Assembly (NCBI GenBank): GCA_030038995.1
Contig: JASHQS010000176.1
Location: forward strand, 1 to 60,085
Source: Xanthobacteraceae bacterium
GTDB lineage: Bacteria; Pseudomonadota; Alphaproteobacteria; Rhizobiales; Xanthobacteraceae
Reading direction: 5' to 3'
DNA: 60,085 bases
Shown piece after piece: positions 45,949 to 57,156 of this stretch. The position numbers and the translations under genes were made by a program. Numbering within the stretch: position 1 is the first letter of the stretch; every line of letters begins with the position of its first letter. The notes under the pieces are model-generated. The model was given only the letters and a program-made list of their open reading frames with translations. It did not search any database and had not been told where the DNA came from.

Positions 45949-46050
45949 GCGTTTTCCTGGCGCAGCGCAGCACGGAGCGAAGCGGAGTGGCGCGCTGCAG
46001 ACCCGGGATCGTCACGAATTCCGAGTTTGGAACGATCCCGGATCAGCGGC
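45949..46050. repeat. truncated, inverted cloverleaf-like repeat
   Basis: The same family as 3954-4461, reverse orientation. It is cut off in the second hairpin, and the distal arm is missing. The stop codon of the minus-strand gene at 46043 lies inside it, so the repeat now supplies the end of that gene. Confidence 0.85.
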
Positions 46051-46291
46051 CGGCCGCCCCGGCCGAAGAACTGCCGCGCGCGGCGAGAAAGCCGAGACCG
46101 ACCGCGCCGATCAGGCCGCCGAGCACGATGCCGATCGGCATGAACGTCATGAACACCAGCATGCCCGAATAGCCTTCGAACGAGCTGGTGTGAAACACGC
46201 TGGTCCAGACCAAGCCGAGGCCGGCGCCGAGCACGCCGCCGGCGAGCGCGCCGAAAAACAAGCCGACCAGCCCGAGAAACATGATTTTCAT
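46043..46291 (-). CDS. small glycine-rich membrane protein
   Basis: An 82-aa protein with two hydrophobic helices rich in small residues ('FFGALAGGVLGAGLGLVW' and 'IGIVLGGLIGAVGLGFL'), a glycine-zipper-like pattern. I do not recognise a named family. The C-terminal tail 'GSSSAGAAGR' ends inside a dispersed repeat, so the original end may have been replaced. It is downstream of the bicupin/NMT1-like pair on the same strand. Confidence 0.65.
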   Translation of the reverse strand: MKIMFLGLVGLFFGALAGGVLGAGLGLVWTSVFHTSSFEGYSGMLVFMTFMPIGIVLGGLIGAVGLGFLAARGSSSAGAAGR

Positions 46292-46318
46292 TTGCAGTCG
46301 CTCCCCGGTGGCGTCATA

Positions 46319-46442
46319 TCACGCCGCTTTGACCGCGACATCTGCCTCAACCGGGTGAAAAATTTCGTCGAAAATCTCCTGCGTCTGATAGGCGCGGAAC
46401 GCCGCGCTTTGATGCAGCGTCCCGCGATGTTGCAGCCGGCCG
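46319..46442 (-). other. possible remnant of a gene 3' end
   Basis: An unstarted minus-strand frame between the NMT1-like stop and the small membrane protein reads protein-like sequence including 'HQSAAFRAYQTQEIFDEIF' and 'HPVEADVAVKAA', ending at TGA 46321-46319. No start codon or family was found. It may be a degraded C-terminus or chance. Confidence 0.25.
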
Positions 46443-47318
46443 CTACGCCATCAGCGACAGCGTGGCCTTTTCGTATTGTCCGCTGCCCATCTCGCCTTCG
46501 GCGAAGATGTGGTGGTCGGCGATCCACTCGAAGGATTCCTCGTAGACCTCCTTGGTGTACGGCTCGAACACCAGCCGCTCGCCGGGGCCCCAGCGCCGCG
46601 TATCCATCAGCGCATGGAAGCGGTCCGGGAACTCGTTCTTGTAGTAGTGCGTGTACAGCTCGGGCCGCAGGTCGATGTCGCGCTGCGCCTTGCGCAGCGC
46701 GCGGAAGAATTTTCGTAAATCTTCCGGATCGGGATCGCCGTGGATCATGGTGGCGATCATGAACGTGGTGTCGATCACCTTGCGGAAGCCGAGCTGCTCG
46801 GCGAAGTAATACGGCCCGCTGAACAGGCTCACCGCCGGCGCCTTGCCGTCGATCAGGTGTTCCATGCGCGCGAACAGCATGCCGTCGGCGAAAGTCAGTT
46901 TGATCCGGTCGGGCTCGATATACGGCTCGAGCGCCTGCACGGTGGCGTAATGGCTGCCCGACTGGTAGCCGACCGAGACCGGCACGCCGGCGAGATCGGC
47001 AGGCGTCTTCACCGGCGAGTCCGGCGGCACGAAAATGCCGGCCGGCGACACCGAATAGACGTCGCGATACATGCGGCCGAGGCCCTTGGAGGCGGCGACG
47101 TTGATTGTCCAGTGGCAGGCGCAGCTCACGTTCGATTTGCGCCCCGCTTCGATCGACTGATAGGCGCCGACCTTGTCACCCTTGTCGTGAATCTTGCCGC
47201 CGGTCGAGCGCACCAGCTCGCGGAATTCGTAGTCAAGGCCTTCGGCGCGGAAATAGCCCTTTTCTTCGGCCACCCATTCTTGCAGCCGGAAGTGCGGTTC
47301 GATCAGGAATTTCGCCAT
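46443..47318 (-). CDS. NMT1/THI5-like substrate-binding-fold protein without signal peptide
   Basis: A protein of about 291 aa with the type 2 periplasmic-binding fold of the NMT1/SsuA-like group ('DLAGVPVSVGYQSGSHYATV', 'LFSGPYYFAEQLGFRKVID'). The start at 47318 has an excellent GGAGG site and gives 'MAKFLIEPHFRLQEWVAEEK', with no hydrophobic leader. No ABC permease or ATPase gene is nearby. It may therefore be a cytoplasmic enzyme or sensor of that fold rather than a transporter component. It follows the bicupin dioxygenase by 28 bases, so the two are very likely co-transcribed and may act on the same aromatic or ring-cleavage compound. That link is inference. Confidence 0.82.
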   Translation of the reverse strand: MAKFLIEPHFRLQEWVAEEKGYFRAEGLDYEFRELVRSTGGKIHDKGDKVGAYQSIEAGRKSNVSCACHWTINVAASKGLGRMYRDVYSVSPAGIFVPPDSPVKTPADLAGVPVSVGYQSGSHYATVQALEPYIEPDRIKLTFADGMLFARMEHLIDGKAPAVSLFSGPYYFAEQLGFRKVIDTTFMIATMIHGDPDPEDLRKFFRALRKAQRDIDLRPELYTHYYKNEFPDRFHALMDTRRWGPGERLVFEPYTKEVYEESFEWIADHHIFAEGEMGSGQYEKATLSLMA

Positions 47319-47346
47319 GGCGTGCCTCCAGGTTGGGGTGTGATCG

Positions 47347-48369
47347 TCAGCAACAGGCAAGTCCATCGTCGGCTTTGCCGCGCGGGCGTTCGACGCGCAG
47401 GAAGCCGAGCCGCTGCATCACCGGTTCGTCGGTGACGCGCAACAGCAGCGCGTCGTCGCCCGCTTCGTGAGAGTGCGGCCGCCAGGCCGGCGCGGCGACG
47501 ACGTCGCCGCGGCGCCAGGCGAAGCGCTCGCCGTCGACATTGGTGACGCCGCTGCCTCGAACGACCGCATAGATGTTGTTCGCGGTGGTCTGCAGCGTCG
47601 CGGTCTTGGTGCGCGGCGCAAGCCGCATCATGTGCAGCCCGATGGTGGCCATGGCCGGATTGCCGAGCTGCACGCTGCTGCCGAACGGTCCGGACGGGTC
47701 GGCCCCGGCAGCATCCAGGTGCTCGAGCGTCTCGTTGAGCGGAAACACCAACGGCGAATCCTTGGTCGGCGGCGCGCCGGCAGACGCATCCTTGCCGCCG
47801 TTGCCCTCCGCCTCGGCCGGCGCGAAAAACATCGGCTCGAGCAGTTGCACCAGCGGCACGTCCAGAAAATCGAGCCAATAGGCGCAGGCGCGGCTGTCGT
47901 TGCCATGGCCGTGGCTCGACCAGTTGGGCGTCAAGAGCACGTCGCCCGGCGCCATGGCGATCTTGACGCCGTCCACCTCGGTATAGGTGCCGGGCTCGGA
48001 ATCAAGGATGAGGCGCAGCGCGTTCGGCGTGTGGCGGTGCGCGCGCGCCCATTCGCCCGGCATGATCATCTGATAGGCGGCGACCAGCGTGCGCAGCGTG
48101 CCGTAGCCCGCTTCCGAAGCCGGATTGAAGAGGATGAGGTTGCGCCGTTCGGCGAGCTCGGTGTTGATCAGCCGGCCGGCGGCATCGAGCGCGCCGCGCG
48201 CCTGCTCGTAGCTCCAGTGCGCCGGCCGAAAATTTTTCTTCGGCGCGGACCACAGCGAGGCCGTCTTCTTGTTCCAGCCGGGCGCGATGCCGACCAAATC
48301 CAGTTTGCCGTACAGCTCCTCGAGCGAACCGGATCGGGCGAGTTCTTCGCGGCTCGGAATTTTTGTCAT
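47347..48369 (-). CDS. gentisate 1,2-dioxygenase-like bicupin
   Basis: A 340-aa bicupin of the gentisate/salicylate/1-hydroxy-2-naphthoate dioxygenase group, non-haem Fe(II) ring-cleaving enzymes. In the N-terminal cupin the metal ligands are probably His111 and His113 ('ARAHRHTPNALRLIL') and His153 ('NWSSHGHGND'). The second cupin ('GDVVAAPAWRPHSHEAGDD') is typical and usually metal-free. The ATG at 48369 has GAGG upstream; it starts 'MTKIPSREELARSGSLEELY'. The C-terminus ends in a Cys-Cys pair. It is first in a two-gene unit with the NMT1-like gene. Family membership is firm; the exact substrate is unknown. Confidence 0.87.
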   Translation of the reverse strand: MTKIPSREELARSGSLEELYGKLDLVGIAPGWNKKTASLWSAPKKNFRPAHWSYEQARGALDAAGRLINTELAERRNLILFNPASEAGYGTLRTLVAAYQMIMPGEWARAHRHTPNALRLILDSEPGTYTEVDGVKIAMAPGDVLLTPNWSSHGHGNDSRACAYWLDFLDVPLVQLLEPMFFAPAEAEGNGGKDASAGAPPTKDSPLVFPLNETLEHLDAAGADPSGPFGSSVQLGNPAMATIGLHMMRLAPRTKTATLQTTANNIYAVVRGSGVTNVDGERFAWRRGDVVAAPAWRPHSHEAGDDALLLRVTDEPVMQRLGFLRVERPRGKADDGLACC

Positions 48370-48401
48370 GACGGCGCCTCGCAACGTGGCAACCTAGGAA
48401 A

Positions 48402-48485
48402 GGGTGGGTGGGTTAGCCGCGCAGCGGCGTAACCCACCATGCCGCGTGGTGGGTTACGCGCCTGCGGCGCCAACCCACCCTACAC
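48402..48485. repeat. palindromic repeat with GGTGGGTT/AACCCACC arms
   Basis: 'GGGTGGGTGGGTTAGCCGCG' and 'GCGCCAACCCACCCTAC' form the outer arms, and 'GTAACCCACCATG'/'GTGGTGGGTTAC' the inner pair. This is a common intergenic palindrome type in proteobacteria. It lies between the bicupin gene and the end of the min operon, both on the minus strand. Confidence 0.8.
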
Positions 48486-48517
48486 CCTTGGTGTCGGCAG
48501 TGGGAGCCTCGGCCGCG

Positions 48518-49210
48518 CTAAGCGGCCGCCTGGCGCGCGGCTGCGATGCCGGCGCGGACGGCTTTGCGATCCGCGAGCTGCGCGCGCGCCCATTGCCACA
48601 GTGCCGCGATTTCGCCGGCGGCGCGGCCATCGCCGGAAAATTCGGTGACACCGAGCCCGGCGGCGACCGCGTCCTGATAATCCATGCGCGCCGCAAGGAA
48701 CGGCTCCGCGAGCACGCCGAGGCGCGTCAAGTCTTTGGCCGCTTCGCTGGCGCGGTGGCTGCGGTAGTTCGGCGGGCATTGATTGAGGACGAAGGCCGCC
48801 TTGCGCTTGGCGAGAAACACGGCGCGGAAGGTCGCCGCGGTGGCTTCGACGTCGAGCCGGCTCGGCCGCGCCGGCAAGAGGCAGAGGTCCGCGGCCTCGG
48901 TGACCAGCCGCACCGCGGCGTTGTCGGCACCGGCGGTATCGAAGATCGCCAGCGTAAAACCGCCGCCGGCGAGGCCGTCCAAAACGGCGGCAAGCCGCGG
49001 CAGGCGTTCGCGTTCCAGCGGCTCGACCATGACTTGATGCCTGACTTTGGCGGCGGCGCGGCGCTCGCCCCAACGGGCGAGCGAGGCCTGCGGGTCGAGA
49101 TCGAGCGCGATCACCTTCTCGCCGTTTGCTGCCGCCGCCACTGCGAGCGATGCGGCCAGCGTGGTTTTGCCGGTGCCGCCCTTTTGCGTGAGAAAGGCGA
49201 TGCTGCGCAT
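48518..49210 (-). CDS. ParA/MinD-type ATPase coupled to minE
   Basis: A 230-aa P-loop ATPase with the deviant Walker A 'QKGGTGKTTLAASLA' (signature Lys10), Walker A' 'VIALDLDPQASLARWG' and Walker B 'LAIFDTAGADN'. This is the ParA branch, not a second MinD: it lacks the C-terminal amphipathic membrane-targeting helix. Its ATG shares one base with the minE stop (TGATG), so it is translated as the fourth gene of minC-minD-minE. No parB or parS is next to it. It may position a cargo or modulate the Min system; both ideas are inference from context. Confidence 0.85.
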   Translation of the reverse strand: MRSIAFLTQKGGTGKTTLAASLAVAAAANGEKVIALDLDPQASLARWGERRAAAKVRHQVMVEPLERERLPRLAAVLDGLAGGGFTLAIFDTAGADNAAVRLVTEAADLCLLPARPSRLDVEATAATFRAVFLAKRKAAFVLNQCPPNYRSHRASEAAKDLTRLGVLAEPFLAARMDYQDAVAAGLGVTEFSGDGRAAGEIAALWQWARAQLADRKAVRAGIAAARQAAA

Positions 49211-49533
49211 CAGGCCACCTGCTTATTCATGGATGAAGCGCCGCCGTCGAGCGTGAGCCGGCTATATTGCGGCGCGATGCCGCCGATGCGGCCGCCGTTC
49301 GGGATTTCGATGTCGACCGCGAGCGTCGAGACCGATTTGCCGCGGTCGAGCTTGATCTGCACCTTGTCGGGCTCGAACGCGACGTGGCGGCCGATCACCG
49401 CAAGAATCTCCTCGCGCAGGACGGCGAGCAGATCGGGCCCGGTGCGGGCGCTGCGTTCGTGCGCGAGCAGGATTTGCAGGCGCTCGCGCGCGATCGGCGC
49501 AGTGCCGCGGCGGAACAGGTTGAAGAGCTTCAT
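49210..49533 (-). CDS. minE: MinE, cell division topological specificity factor
   Basis: A 107-aa protein that stimulates MinD ATPase and drives Min oscillation. The N-terminal membrane/MinD-contact segment '[20 protein letters not shown]' and 'ILLAHER' are classical, followed by '[13 protein letters not shown]' and '[20 protein letters not shown]'. It is slightly long at the C-terminus compared with E. coli (88 aa). The ATG overlaps the minD stop as ATGA, and the TGA overlaps the next ATG. Confidence 0.95.
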   Translation of the reverse strand: MKLFNLFRRGTAPIARERLQILLAHERSARTGPDLLAVLREEILAVIGRHVAFEPDKVQIKLDRGKSVSTLAVDIEIPNGGRIGGIAPQYSRLTLDGGASSMNKQVA

Positions 49534-50360
49534 GCTGCCTTCCGTCCGAACAGCTTGGTGAAGAGACCTCGGCTTTCGCTCGGTACCTGCATGGCAATCT
49601 GCTCGCCCTTGAGGCGGCGCGCGGCGTCGAAATAGGCGCGCGCCGGCGCGCTCAGCGCCGCATTGATCGTGACCGGCGAGCCGAGATTGGACGCGCGCAG
49701 CACTTCCTCGCTTTCCGGAATGATGCCGAGCAGCGGCACCGACAGGATTTCCAGAACGTCGTCGATCGACAGCATCTCGCCGCGCGCCGCCCGCCACGGA
49801 TGATAGCGGGTGACGAGCAGATGCTTGTCGATGCATTCGCCGCGCTCGGCCTTTTCGGTCTTGGCGTCGAGCAGGCCGATGATGCGGTCGGAATCGCGCA
49901 CCGACGACACTTCCGGATTGGTGACGATGATGGCGGTATCGGCGTGCCGCATGGCGAGCGTGGCGCCGCGCTCGATGCCGGCCGGGCTGTCGCAGACGAT
50001 CCAATCGAATTTCTGCCGCAGCTCGGCGACGACCTTGCCGACGCCCTCCTCGGTCAGCGCGTCCTTGTCGCGGGTCTGCGAGGCCGGCAGCAGATAGAGG
50101 TTTTCCAGCCGTTTGTCGCGGATCAGCGCCTGCGGCAGCTTGGCGACGCCGTTGATGACGTTGATCAGGTCGAACACGACCCGCCGTTCGGCGCCGAGCA
50201 CCAGATCGAGGTTGCGCAAGCCGACGTCGAAATCGACCACCACGACCTTGTCGCCCAGATGGGCGAGCGCGGCGCCGATCGCCGCCGTCGACGTGGTCTT
50301 GCCGACGCCGCCCTTACCCGATGTCACCACCACGACGCGGGCCGATCTCCCCTCGCTCAT
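49530..50360 (-). CDS. minD: MinD, septum-site-determining ATPase
   Basis: A 276-aa Walker-type ATPase that recruits MinC to the membrane. '[20 protein letters not shown]' is the deviant Walker A, '[15 protein letters not shown]' follows, and '[15 protein letters not shown]' is Walker B. The C-terminal '[10 protein letters not shown]' is the amphipathic membrane-targeting helix. The ATG at 50360 is preferred over the GTG at 50366 because AGAGG sits eight bases before the former. The gap from minC is 19 bases. Confidence 0.97.
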   Translation of the reverse strand: MSEGRSARVVVVTSGKGGVGKTTSTAAIGAALAHLGDKVVVVDFDVGLRNLDLVLGAERRVVFDLINVINGVAKLPQALIRDKRLENLYLLPASQTRDKDALTEEGVGKVVAELRQKFDWIVCDSPAGIERGATLAMRHADTAIIVTNPEVSSVRDSDRIIGLLDAKTEKAERGECIDKHLLVTRYHPWRAARGEMLSIDDVLEILSVPLLGIIPESEEVLRASNLGSPVTINAALSAPARAYFDAARRLKGEQIAMQVPSESRGLFTKLFGRKAA

Positions 50361-50379
50361 CGTCACGACCTCTCTCGTT

Positions 50380-51096
50380 CTAGTTCATCGCCGAAATTCT
50401 AAGATTGTTGCCGTCGAGCCAGGCCTGGATCGGGCCGCGACGCAGGCTATCTTCGATCTCGTCCGCCGTTTTGTAGTAGGCGCCGATGGCCAGAAGCTCG
50501 GCCTCGAAGCGCTGGCAGAAGATGCGGGCGCGGCGGCTGCCGGCGGCGCCCGCCATGGCCTGGCCGCGCAGCGTGCCGTAGATGTGGATCGAGCCGCCGG
50601 CGATGATCTCGGCGCCGGAGGCGACCGAACCGAGCACGGTGACGTCGCCTTCGATGAACGCCACCGACTGGCCGGAGCGCACCGGGCTGTCGATCAGGAG
50701 CGAAGCCGCCTCTTGTTTCTTCGGCGCCGGCGCGGCGGCAGCGGCTTCGGCGACGGGGTCAAGCTCGGAGAGTTCGACATCCTGGACGCGACCGCCGCGC
50801 AAGAGCGGCGGCAGGCGGGCATCGCCCGTATCGAGCTCGACGCCTTCGATGCCGAGGACGCGCACATTGCGCGCGGCGAGATCGGCGACGAGCTGCGCCA
50901 CGGCGTCGGGCGCAAGCTGCGCCGCCGACAGGTCGAGCGCCACGGGGTGGCCGGCGAAAAAGCCCTTGGAGCGTTCGAGCGTGGCGTCGAGCAGCGCCAG
51001 CCAATCGGCGATCGGCGGCTGCGGGGTGAACACGAAAGCGGTGTACGAGCGCGCCCGAAACGTCAGCGATTGGCGTTGGCGAAGGAGGCTCGACAC
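50380..51096 (-). CDS. minC: MinC, FtsZ assembly inhibitor
   Basis: A 238-aa septum-site protein. The N-terminal FtsZ-inhibiting domain runs to about residue 105 and an Ala/Pro linker follows. The C-terminal beta-helix domain binds MinD and carries 'SGQSVAFIEGDVTVLGSVAS', 'GAEIIAGGSIHIYGTLRGQA' and 'RIFCQRFEAELLAIG'. The start codon is GTG at 51096, with GGAGAGGC upstream. It is first in the min operon. A perfect TTAA-N7-TTAAC box lies 59 bases or more upstream, suggesting CtrA control. Confidence 0.95.
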   Translation of the reverse strand: MSSLLRQRQSLTFRARSYTAFVFTPQPPIADWLALLDATLERSKGFFAGHPVALDLSAAQLAPDAVAQLVADLAARNVRVLGIEGVELDTGDARLPPLLRGGRVQDVELSELDPVAEAAAAAPAPKKQEAASLLIDSPVRSGQSVAFIEGDVTVLGSVASGAEIIAGGSIHIYGTLRGQAMAGAAGSRRARIFCQRFEAELLAIGAYYKTADEIEDSLRRGPIQAWLDGNNLRISAMN

Positions 51097-51154
51097 GTCC
51101 GCCTCTCCGTTGTGGGGATGATTCTTGATTGGTTAACAATCTGCGCAAATATGG

Positions 51155-51170
51155 TTAACGAGTAGTTAAC
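51155..51170. promoter_or_regulatory. CtrA-type binding box upstream of minC
   Basis: TTAA at 51155-51158, exactly seven bases, then TTAAC at 51166-51170: a perfect match to the alphaproteobacterial CtrA consensus TTAA-N7-TTAAC. A further TTAAC occurs at 51133-51137. The box lies 59-74 bases upstream of the minC GTG, a promoter-proximal position. Confidence 0.6.
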
Positions 51171-51394
51171 TGAGCCGCGAACGCGGCGCTATTGAGTCGC
51201 TTGAGCGGAGTACTGCCTACAACAAAAGCGCTAGGCGACAAGCCGGCCGGTTAGGCCAGGACGGCGCCGCACTGGCCTGTCAATGGCTTTGCTACAACGC
51301 CGGAACAACACCGACTGACTTCGAAGAAGGAATCCGAAGTCCTTGGATGCGGACATCGGTAAGCCAAAAACAACGGATGCAGCCACGTCAAGTA

Positions 51395-51400
51395 TATAAT
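51395..51400 (+). promoter_or_regulatory. TATAAT -10 box of the fic gene
   Basis: A perfect TATAAT within the AT-rich 'AGTATATAATATAACG', 12 bases before the ATG at 51413. No clear -35 is seen. If the first ATG is used, the leader would be only about six bases. Confidence 0.4.
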
Positions 51401-51412
51401 ATAACGTAATTT

Positions 51413-52651
51413 ATGAGGAAAGCAGTAGAGGACAAAAAAGAGGACATTTTGGAGGGCACGGACCGACATGAGTCCGTGACCATTATGGCGCCCCTTCTGA
51501 TCGGCGAGGACTCCCGCCACCGGGGGCCGCTCATCGATTTGGCCGTCGATCTCGCGGCCAAATCGGCCGGCTTCCGCCGCAGCCTCCCCGCAGGGTCGCT
51601 GACGACGCTTGCCGATCTGGTCCGCTCGATGAACTGCTACTACAGCAATCTGATCGAGGGGCACGACACGCACCCGATTGATATCGAGCGTGCGCTGAGG
51701 AACGACTATAGCGCCGATCCCAAGAAGCGCGATCTGCAGCTTGAAGCCAAGGCGCACATAGCGGTTCAGCGTTGGATCGATGACGGCAATCTCCGCGGCT
51801 TGGCCGTGAGCGCCGACGCCATTCGCGAAATTCACCGTCGCTTCGGCGAATTGCTGCCCGAGGACATGCTTTGGGTCGAGGAACCCGACACGCATGAACG
51901 CCTCCGCGTCGTTCCCGGCGAACTGCGCCACCGCGACGTGCGCGTCGGACGCCACATTCCGGTTAGCCCCGGCGCCGTGCCACGTTTCCTTGCGCATTTC
52001 GAGAAGGTCTACGGCGCCGTCGGCAAGACCGACGCAATCCTTGCGGCTGCAGCAGCGCATCACCGGCTCCTATGGATTCACCCCTTCCTCGACGGCAACG
52101 GGCGCGTCGCGCGGCTGATGTCGCACGCGATGCTGCTCGAAAGCCTCGATACGGGCGCCGCCTGGTCGGTCGCACGCGGTCTTGCCCGCAACGAGGCCGC
52201 CTACAAAGGACATCTGACCGAATGCGACCTACCCCGTCGCAATGATCTGGACGGGCGCGGCAATCTCAGCGAGGAAGCGCTCGCTTCCTTCACGCGGTTC
52301 TTTCTTGAGACCTGCATCGACCAGGTCACATTCATGGAGGGATTGATGCAGCCGGATCGGTTGCGAACGCGCATTCTCCTATGGGTGGAGGAAGAAACAC
52401 GCCTCAACAAGCTGCCGCCGAAAGCAGGCAGCCTTATCGAAGCAATTCTCTATCGTGGCGAACTCCCGCGTGGCGATGTCGCCGGAATTCTCGGGCTGAC
52501 CACGCGCCATGCGCGCCGCATCGTGTCGGCGTTGATCGAACGCGGCGTGTTCGTGTCAAAGGGGCCACGCGACCCATTGCTGCTCGCGTTCCCGGCCGCG
52601 CTCGCGTCGCGCTGGATGCCCGGCCTGTTCCCGGAGCGCGTGGTTGAGTGA
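51413..52651 (+). CDS. Fic-domain AMP-transferase with internal inhibitory helix
   Basis: A 412-aa Fic protein. The core motif 'HPFLDGNGRVAR' (His223 to Arg234) matches HxFx(D/E)GNGRxxR, so AMP transfer to a protein hydroxyl is expected. An N-terminal inhibitory motif, 'SNLIEG' (S78 to E82-G83), fits (S/T)xxxE(G/N) and marks a class II, self-inhibited Fic. A C-terminal winged-helix-like segment ('RGDVAGILGLTTRHARRIVS') is typical of this subfamily. The first ATG (51413) follows a TATAAT. The later ATG at 51485 begins 'MAPLLIGEDSRHRG', which is where related proteins usually begin, so the true start is unsettled. The gene stands alone between minC and carB and looks inserted. Confidence 0.9.
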   Translation: MRKAVEDKKEDILEGTDRHESVTIMAPLLIGEDSRHRGPLIDLAVDLAAKSAGFRRSLPAGSLTTLADLVRSMNCYYSNLIEGHDTHPIDIERALRNDYSADPKKRDLQLEAKAHIAVQRWIDDGNLRGLAVSADAIREIHRRFGELLPEDMLWVEEPDTHERLRVVPGELRHRDVRVGRHIPVSPGAVPRFLAHFEKVYGAVGKTDAILAAAAAHHRLLWIHPFLDGNGRVARLMSHAMLLESLDTGAAWSVARGLARNEAAYKGHLTECDLPRRNDLDGRGNLSEEALASFTRFFLETCIDQVTFMEGLMQPDRLRTRILLWVEEETRLNKLPPKAGSLIEAILYRGELPRGDVAGILGLTTRHARRIVSALIERGVFVSKGPRDPLLLAFPAALASRWMPGLFPERVVE

Positions 52652-52847
52652 CCACGAGTAGGTAGCAACCATCGACGTCGATGCACACAAGGCCGCGCTC
52701 GACGCCTTAGCGACGCTCGTGAGTGTCAAGAAGGTCAACGGCGCCGGCGGCCGTCTCCATGCGCCGCGAACATGGCGTTGCCGTCGCGTCGAATCTGGTC
52801 TAAGACTCGGCTCGCGCGGGGCCGAGCCCCGGCGCCGGGCCAAGGAC

Positions 52848-52871
52848 GCGCGTCAGGCGCGCCCTTTTTTT
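52848..52871 (+). terminator. rho-independent terminator upstream of carB
   Basis: GCGCG-TCAGG-CGCGC followed by CC and seven T. It is oriented to end plus-strand transcription from the fic gene. A further GC-rich hairpin (around 52808-52828) precedes it. Apart from this and the REP at 52878-52934, the interval 52652-52951 holds no gene. Confidence 0.65.
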
Positions 52872-52877
52872 GTGCCT

Positions 52878-52934
52878 CGTCATTCCGGGACCGCCGAACC
52901 GGCCACGAACTGGCGGCTCGCGCCCGGAATGACG
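52878..52934. repeat. REP-like palindrome (CGTCATTCCGGG/CCCGGAATGACG)
   Basis: Perfect terminal arms CGTCATTCCGGG and CCCGGAATGACG around a short centre with 'GAACCGGCCACGAACTGG'. The same type as 31924-32025. It ends 17 bases before the carB start codon, so it lies in the carB leader. Confidence 0.87.
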
Positions 52935-52951
52935 CTCACGATGCGGAAGCA

Positions 52952-56272
<3,321 letters not shown>

Positions 56273-56387
56273 GGTCGGATCGGCCGGGCGGCAGTACGGT
56301 AGAGACAAGGCTTCACCTCGCGCGGCCGGACGGCATGCCGGCACGCGATAAAAGTTTTGACTCTGCGGCCTTTGGAGGTTTCGAGCG

Positions 56388-56861
56388 ATGGACAAAATTC
56401 CGATGACCGCGGCGGGCTACGCCGTGCTGGAGGCCGAGTTGCGGCATTGCCAGCAGGTCGAGCGGCCACGCATCATCCAGCAGATCACCGACGCGCGCAC
56501 GCACGGCGACCTGTCGGAGAACGCCGAATATCATGCCGCCAAGGAAGCCCAGTCGCTCAACGAAGGTCGCATCGCCGAGCTCGAGGACAAGCTCGCTCGC
56601 GCCGAGGTGATCGACGTGTCGAAGCTGTCCGGCGACACCATCACGTTCGGCGCGACGGTCACGCTGATCGACGAGGATACCGACAAGAAGTCGGTCTGGC
56701 AGATCGTCGGCGAGCCCGAGGCCGACGCCAAGAAGGGCAAGATCTCCATCTCTTCGCCGCTCGCGCGGGCGCTGGTCGGCAAGAAAAAGGGCGCCCAGGT
56801 CGAGGTCGTCACCCCCGGCGGCGCCAAGGCGTATGAAGTCGTCAAGGTGGAGTGGAAGTAG
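56388..56861 (+). CDS. greA: transcription elongation factor GreA
   Basis: A 157-aa RNA-polymerase secondary-channel factor that stimulates cleavage of backtracked transcripts. The N-terminal coiled coil carries the acidic tip '[17 protein letters not shown]', and the C-terminal FKBP-like domain reads '[20 protein letters not shown]' and '[15 protein letters not shown]'. GGAGG lies upstream of the ATG. It is 115 bases downstream of carB, probably partly co-transcribed. Confidence 0.97.
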   Translation: MDKIPMTAAGYAVLEAELRHCQQVERPRIIQQITDARTHGDLSENAEYHAAKEAQSLNEGRIAELEDKLARAEVIDVSKLSGDTITFGATVTLIDEDTDKKSVWQIVGEPEADAKKGKISISSPLARALVGKKKGAQVEVVTPGGAKAYEVVKVEWK

Positions 56862-57156
56862 CGTTGGAGAAACGACAGACGACAGATAAGGATCCCGCCT
56901 GCCGGGGCGCTGTTCTTTGTCCTGCCCGCCTGCCGCGTTCTCTGTCATCTGTTGTCTGTCCCCCGTCCGCCGTTTGCTGTCCTCGACCCCTGCGTCGCTT
57001 GCATAGCTCGTAAAAATCCCTAAATTGCCCGCGAGGGTGGCTTGCGTGCTCAGAGCGGGGCCGGCCCTTTCCCGGCTGGACGAGACTAACGCCCTGATGT
57101 GCCGGGGCTTTCACGTGGGCTGCGCAGGCGCCCGCGGCAACGAGCGGAATGCGCCC
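56862..57156. other. greA/trxB intergenic region with CTGTC-type repeats and a candidate promoter
   Basis: No gene is seen. At 56870-56990 short motifs recur in both orientations ('ACGACAGACGACAGATAAGG' on the left, 'TCTGTCATCTGTTGTCTGTC' and 'TTTGCTGTCCTCG' on the right), forming a loose inverted repeat. TTGCAT (56999-57004), 16 bases and TAAATT (57021-57026) is a possible promoter for trxB. Confidence 0.45.

Larger units (their letters stand above)
51097..51412. other. divergent min/fic intergenic region
   Basis: 316 bases between minC (minus) and the fic gene (plus). The minC-proximal half has three TTAAC motifs; the fic-proximal half is AT-rich with a TATAAT. No gene is seen in between. 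Confidence 0.7.

Noticed and set aside
49210..50004. A 264-aa frame extending minE upstream across minD
   Set aside because: Only the last 107 residues match MinE. The upstream part is an alternative frame of minD, and the ATGA overlap fixes the minE start at 49533.
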